NCBI RefSeq assembly: GCF_030656345.1 | Contig: NZ_JAUSNR010000019.1 | Span: forward strand, 248,001-312,000 | DNA: 64,000 nucleotides | Direction of reading: 5' to 3' | From: Pseudotabrizicola sp. | GTDB taxonomy: Bacteria > Pseudomonadota > Alphaproteobacteria > Rhodobacterales > Rhodobacteraceae | Part shown: positions 62,023-64,000 of the stretch, piece after piece | Position numbering within the stretch: the first letter of the stretch is position 1 | How the letters are laid out: each line of letters opens with the position of its first letter | The notes under the pieces: generated by a model | What the model saw: the letters and a program-made list of their open reading frames with translations, nothing else | Told to the model about the DNA's origin: nothing | The model's database searches: none | Made by a program: the position numbers and the translations under genes

Positions 62023-62556
62023 ATGGCGCAGGACAACACCAGCCCCGAGACGACAGAGATCGAAGAGATCGAGGATTTCATCGGAACAGACGAACTCGAC
62101 GCATTGCGCGCCGAACGCGATGAGCTGCGGGACCGTTTCATGCGCGCCCTTGCCGATGCCGAAAACTCGCGCAAACGGGCCGATCGTGACCGGCGCGAGG
62201 CTGAACAATACGGCAGCACCCGGCTCGCCCGTGATCTGCTGCCGGTGTTCGACAACCTGAAACGGGCTCTGGATGCGACAACCGATGATACCCGCACGCA
62301 GGCCTCTGCCCTGATCGAGGGTGTCGAGCTGACGCTGCGCGAGCTGACTCAGGTCATGACCAAACATGGCATGACCCCGATTTCGCCCGCACCGGGCGAT
62401 GCGTTCGATCCGCAGCTGCATCAGGCCATGTTTGAGGCTCCCGTGCCCGGCACCAAAGCCGGCCAGATCATTCAGGTGATGACCGAAGGCTTCATGCTGC
62501 ACGACAGGCTTCTGCGTCCGGCGCAGGTCGGCGTGTCATCCACGCCCGCCAACTGA
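62023..62556 (+). CDS. grpE: Nucleotide exchange factor GrpE
   Basis: A 177-residue DnaK cochaperone. A long acidic helix (EELEDFIGTD-like IEEIEDFIGTDELDALRAER) is followed by the four-helix-bundle and beta-wing region with FDNLKRALDA, VELTLRELTQVMTKHGM, FDPQLHQAMFEAPVPG and GFMLHDRLLRPAQVGVS. It removes ADP from DnaK. It follows hrcA by 44 bases with an AAGGAA site; pairing hrcA-grpE is typical. Confidence 0.94.
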   Translation: MAQDNTSPETTEIEEIEDFIGTDELDALRAERDELRDRFMRALADAENSRKRADRDRREAEQYGSTRLARDLLPVFDNLKRALDATTDDTRTQASALIEGVELTLRELTQVMTKHGMTPISPAPGDAFDPQLHQAMFEAPVPGTKAGQIIQVMTEGFMLHDRLLRPAQVGVSSTPAN

Positions 62557-62570
62557 CCAGACCTGGGGCA

Positions 62571-62591
62571 GGGTGGCCGGTCAGGCCACCC
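62571..62591. terminator. Hairpin at the end of grpE, overlapping the phnM 3' end
   Basis: GGGTGGCC and GGCCACCC form an 8-bp perfect stem with a 5-base loop, 15 bases after the grpE stop. The right arm lies within the last codons of the convergent phnM gene. The following sequence has only a short T-run (GCTTTCC), so strength is moderate. Confidence 0.55.
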
Positions 62592-63723
62592 GCTTTCCCT
62601 GCACCCAGGTGCCACGCACCGCTGCTGCAGTCCCGACACGTGCCACACGCACCACATCGGCCCGCGCCCCCGGCACCAGCTGCCCACGATCCTGCAACCC
62701 GGTCGCCAGCGCCGGGGCCTGCGTCACACAGGCCACACCCCGCGCCACATCGCCCCACAGATCGCCCAGCAGCAATGCTGCCGACAGCAGCGACGACGGC
62801 ACATAGTCGGACGAGACAATATCCAGCAGATCCGCCTCTGCCAGCACGCTTGCCGCCACATTCCCCGAATGTGACCCGCCCCGGATCAGGTTCGGCGCCC
62901 CCATCATCACCCTGATCCCGTGCTGACGACAGGCCGCCGCCGCCTCCACCGTGGTCGGAAACTCGGCAAAGGTCACCCCATGCCCGGCAGACACCCCCAC
63001 CTGCGGCGCTGTGGTGTCGTCATGGCTGGCCAGAGTCGCCCCATAGCGCCGGCTTTCCGCCACCGCCGTCGCCTCGTGCAGCGCGCCCAGCCGGTCGCGC
63101 AACGCCCGCAGCCCTTCCACATGCGCCACAAAGCCTGCGTCATCCATACCATGCTTGCCGCAGACATAATCCTTCAGTTTTGACACATCGCGGAACTGCC
63201 GCTCCCCCGGTGTATGGTCCATCAGGCTGACAATGCCGATCCGGTCCTCTGGCCCGAACTTTGCCATTTCCTCCACCAGCGTTTCAGAACAGATCTCGGC
63301 CCGCAGGTGCAGAAAATGGCTGATCCGCAAGGCCCCCTGCGCCCGCAGCTCCAGAATCTCATCCGCCAGCGCGCGGGCATATTCGCCGTAATTCGCCTTG
63401 GCGTTCGAGGTCACCGATCCGACCCGCAGCGCATCGAACACCGTGGTGATCCCCACGCTGGCAAGCTCTGCATCATGCGCGATGATCGCCGCCTGATGCG
63501 GCCAGTTCACCCGGGGGCGCGGCTCGATATGCCGTTCCAGATTGTCGGTGTGCAATTCGATCAGGCCCGGCATCACCAGATCACCCCCGCAATCCACCGC
63601 GCCCGCCGCCCCAGCAGCGCCAGAGCTGATATCGGCGATCCGTCCGTCTTTCATCTGCAGGCTGCCCCGGATCACCTCATCCGGCAGCACCAGAACGGCG
63701 TTTTCAAGAATTACTTCGGTCAT
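62581..63723 (-). CDS. phnM: Alpha-D-ribose 1-methylphosphonate 5-triphosphate diphosphatase PhnM
   Basis: A 380-residue amidohydrolase of the carbon-phosphorus lyase pathway. The N-terminal metal site LVMPGLIELHTDNLERHIEP is specific for PhnM, with VNWPHQAAIIAHDAELASVG, IVSLMDHTPGERQFRD, SHDDTTAPQVGVSAGHG and SSDYVPSSLLSAALLL further on. It releases pyrophosphate from the phosphonate intermediate before C-P cleavage. ATG 63723 is chosen; an upstream frame to 63795 exists. The other phn genes are not in the window; the neighbour at 63825 belongs to the same system. Confidence 0.93.
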   Translation of the reverse strand: MTEVILENAVLVLPDEVIRGSLQMKDGRIADISSGAAGAAGAVDCGGDLVMPGLIELHTDNLERHIEPRPRVNWPHQAAIIAHDAELASVGITTVFDALRVGSVTSNAKANYGEYARALADEILELRAQGALRISHFLHLRAEICSETLVEEMAKFGPEDRIGIVSLMDHTPGERQFRDVSKLKDYVCGKHGMDDAGFVAHVEGLRALRDRLGALHEATAVAESRRYGATLASHDDTTAPQVGVSAGHGVTFAEFPTTVEAAAACRQHGIRVMMGAPNLIRGGSHSGNVAASVLAEADLLDIVSSDYVPSSLLSAALLLGDLWGDVARGVACVTQAPALATGLQDRGQLVPGARADVVRVARVGTAAAVRGTWVQGKRVA

Positions 63724-63824
63724 GTCTTCAGTCCTGTCTTGCGATCCGTGGGGCAGGGGGTGCAATGACATTTTCCCGTCACACCCATGTGACAAACCCT
63801 GCCTATGCCGCCACCATGGATCAG

Positions 63825-64000
63825 ATGAAACGTTTCGCCGTCTATTACGCCCCGCGCCCCGGCGCTTTTGCCGATGCCACCGCAGCCCTGCTGGGGTGGG
63901 ACAATGCCCGCGCCTGCCCGGTGCCGCAACCAGATCTGCCCGGTCTGCCCGCGCCCTTGACCAGCCTGACCAGCGATCCGCGCAAATACGGCTTTCACGG
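63825..64000 (+). CDS. DUF1045-family phosphonate-associated protein, N-terminal part (truncated by window end)
   Basis: An open frame beginning MKRFAVYYAPRPGAFADATA runs off the window. The YYAPRPG start and DPRKYGFHG at the end of the visible part match DUF1045 proteins, which have a 2H-phosphoesterase-like fold and are linked to phosphonate gene clusters. ATG 63816 three codons upstream is an alternative. It is divergent from phnM with about 100 bases between; that gap should carry Pho-type promoters, but no Pho box was recognised. Confidence 0.75.
   Translation, partial: MKRFAVYYAPRPGAFADATAALLGWDNARACPVPQPDLPGLPAPLTSLTSDPRKYGFH

Overview
The window is high-GC alphaproteobacterial chromosome and reads as Rhodobacteraceae (Rhodobacter/Paracoccus/roseobacter type). 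The markers are a regB-senC-regA-hvrA redox regulon cluster, the maf-aroE-coaE-dnaQ / secB-fxsA-timA block facing hemJ-rho-mnmE-mnmG-rsmG-parA-parB, alphaproteobacterial-type AddB/AddA, a mitofilin-like gene between hemD and hemY, and three parS sites. The maf-hemJ gap (50457-50871) holds a cluster of DnaA-box-like nonamers and an AT-rich tract, so it is the probable replication origin (oriC) of the chromosome.

Layout. 1-7342: end of a branched-chain-type ABC transporter (livM fragment, livG, livF) fused operon-style to hydantoinase/oxoprolinase subunits hyuA and hyuB, meeting head-on a nagB-II/nagA amino-sugar operon. 7526-7601: tRNA-Thr(CGT). 7585-16886: a 9.3 kb integrated element between 18-bp direct repeats, the left one being the 3' end of the tRNA gene. 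It carries a tyrosine integrase, an AlpA-like excisionase, a ClpP-like protease/major-capsid fusion, a tape-measure protein, two Arc-type repressors flanking three copies of a palindromic operator, and a winged-helix gene containing 23-bp-spaced iterons. It also carries a strange array of 12 AGGGAGGAT nonamers in two inverted groups. 16951-23306: hemY, mitofilin-like and hemD on minus; tsaD, gpsA, a YciI-like gene and an EVE-domain gene on plus. 23570-25482: DUF2853 protein and ahcY. 25579-29912: secreted protein, HD hydrolase, hvrA, regA, senC and divergent regB. 30027-40494: a CtrA-box-preceded PAS-type protein, then tsaE-amgK-murU-addB-addA in an overlapping run (cell-wall recycling plus double-strand-break repair), then trxA with a clear terminator. 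40591-44209: hslV and hslU separated by a BrnT/BrnA toxin-antitoxin pair and a membrane protein. 44223-50456: smr, mltA, timA, fxsA, secB, dnaQ, coaE, aroE, maf. 50457-58251: oriC region, hemJ, rho, mnmE, mnmG, rsmG, parA, parB. 58254-64000: hemW, rdgB, rph, hrcA, grpE, phnM and the start of a DUF1045 phosphonate-associated gene.

How it works together. The right half is the classical origin-proximal neighbourhood: initiation (DnaA boxes), segregation (ParA/ParB with three parS sites embedded in mnmG, rsmG and rdgB), tRNA modification (MnmE/MnmG), 16S methylation (RsmG), transcription termination (Rho), and proteostasis (HrcA, GrpE, HslVU, SecB). The left-centre holds the redox two-component system RegBA with its SenC copper protein and the H-NS-like HvrA.

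The part most likely to hide something new is the 7.6-16.9 kb element. It has morphogenesis genes but no recognisable terminase, portal or lysis gene. It has its own candidate replication origin inside a putative initiator gene, a compact divergent repressor switch, and a 12-copy nonamer array able to form a 28-29-bp perfect hairpin around a (GC)7 tract. All assignments are from reading the sequence; no database search was possible.
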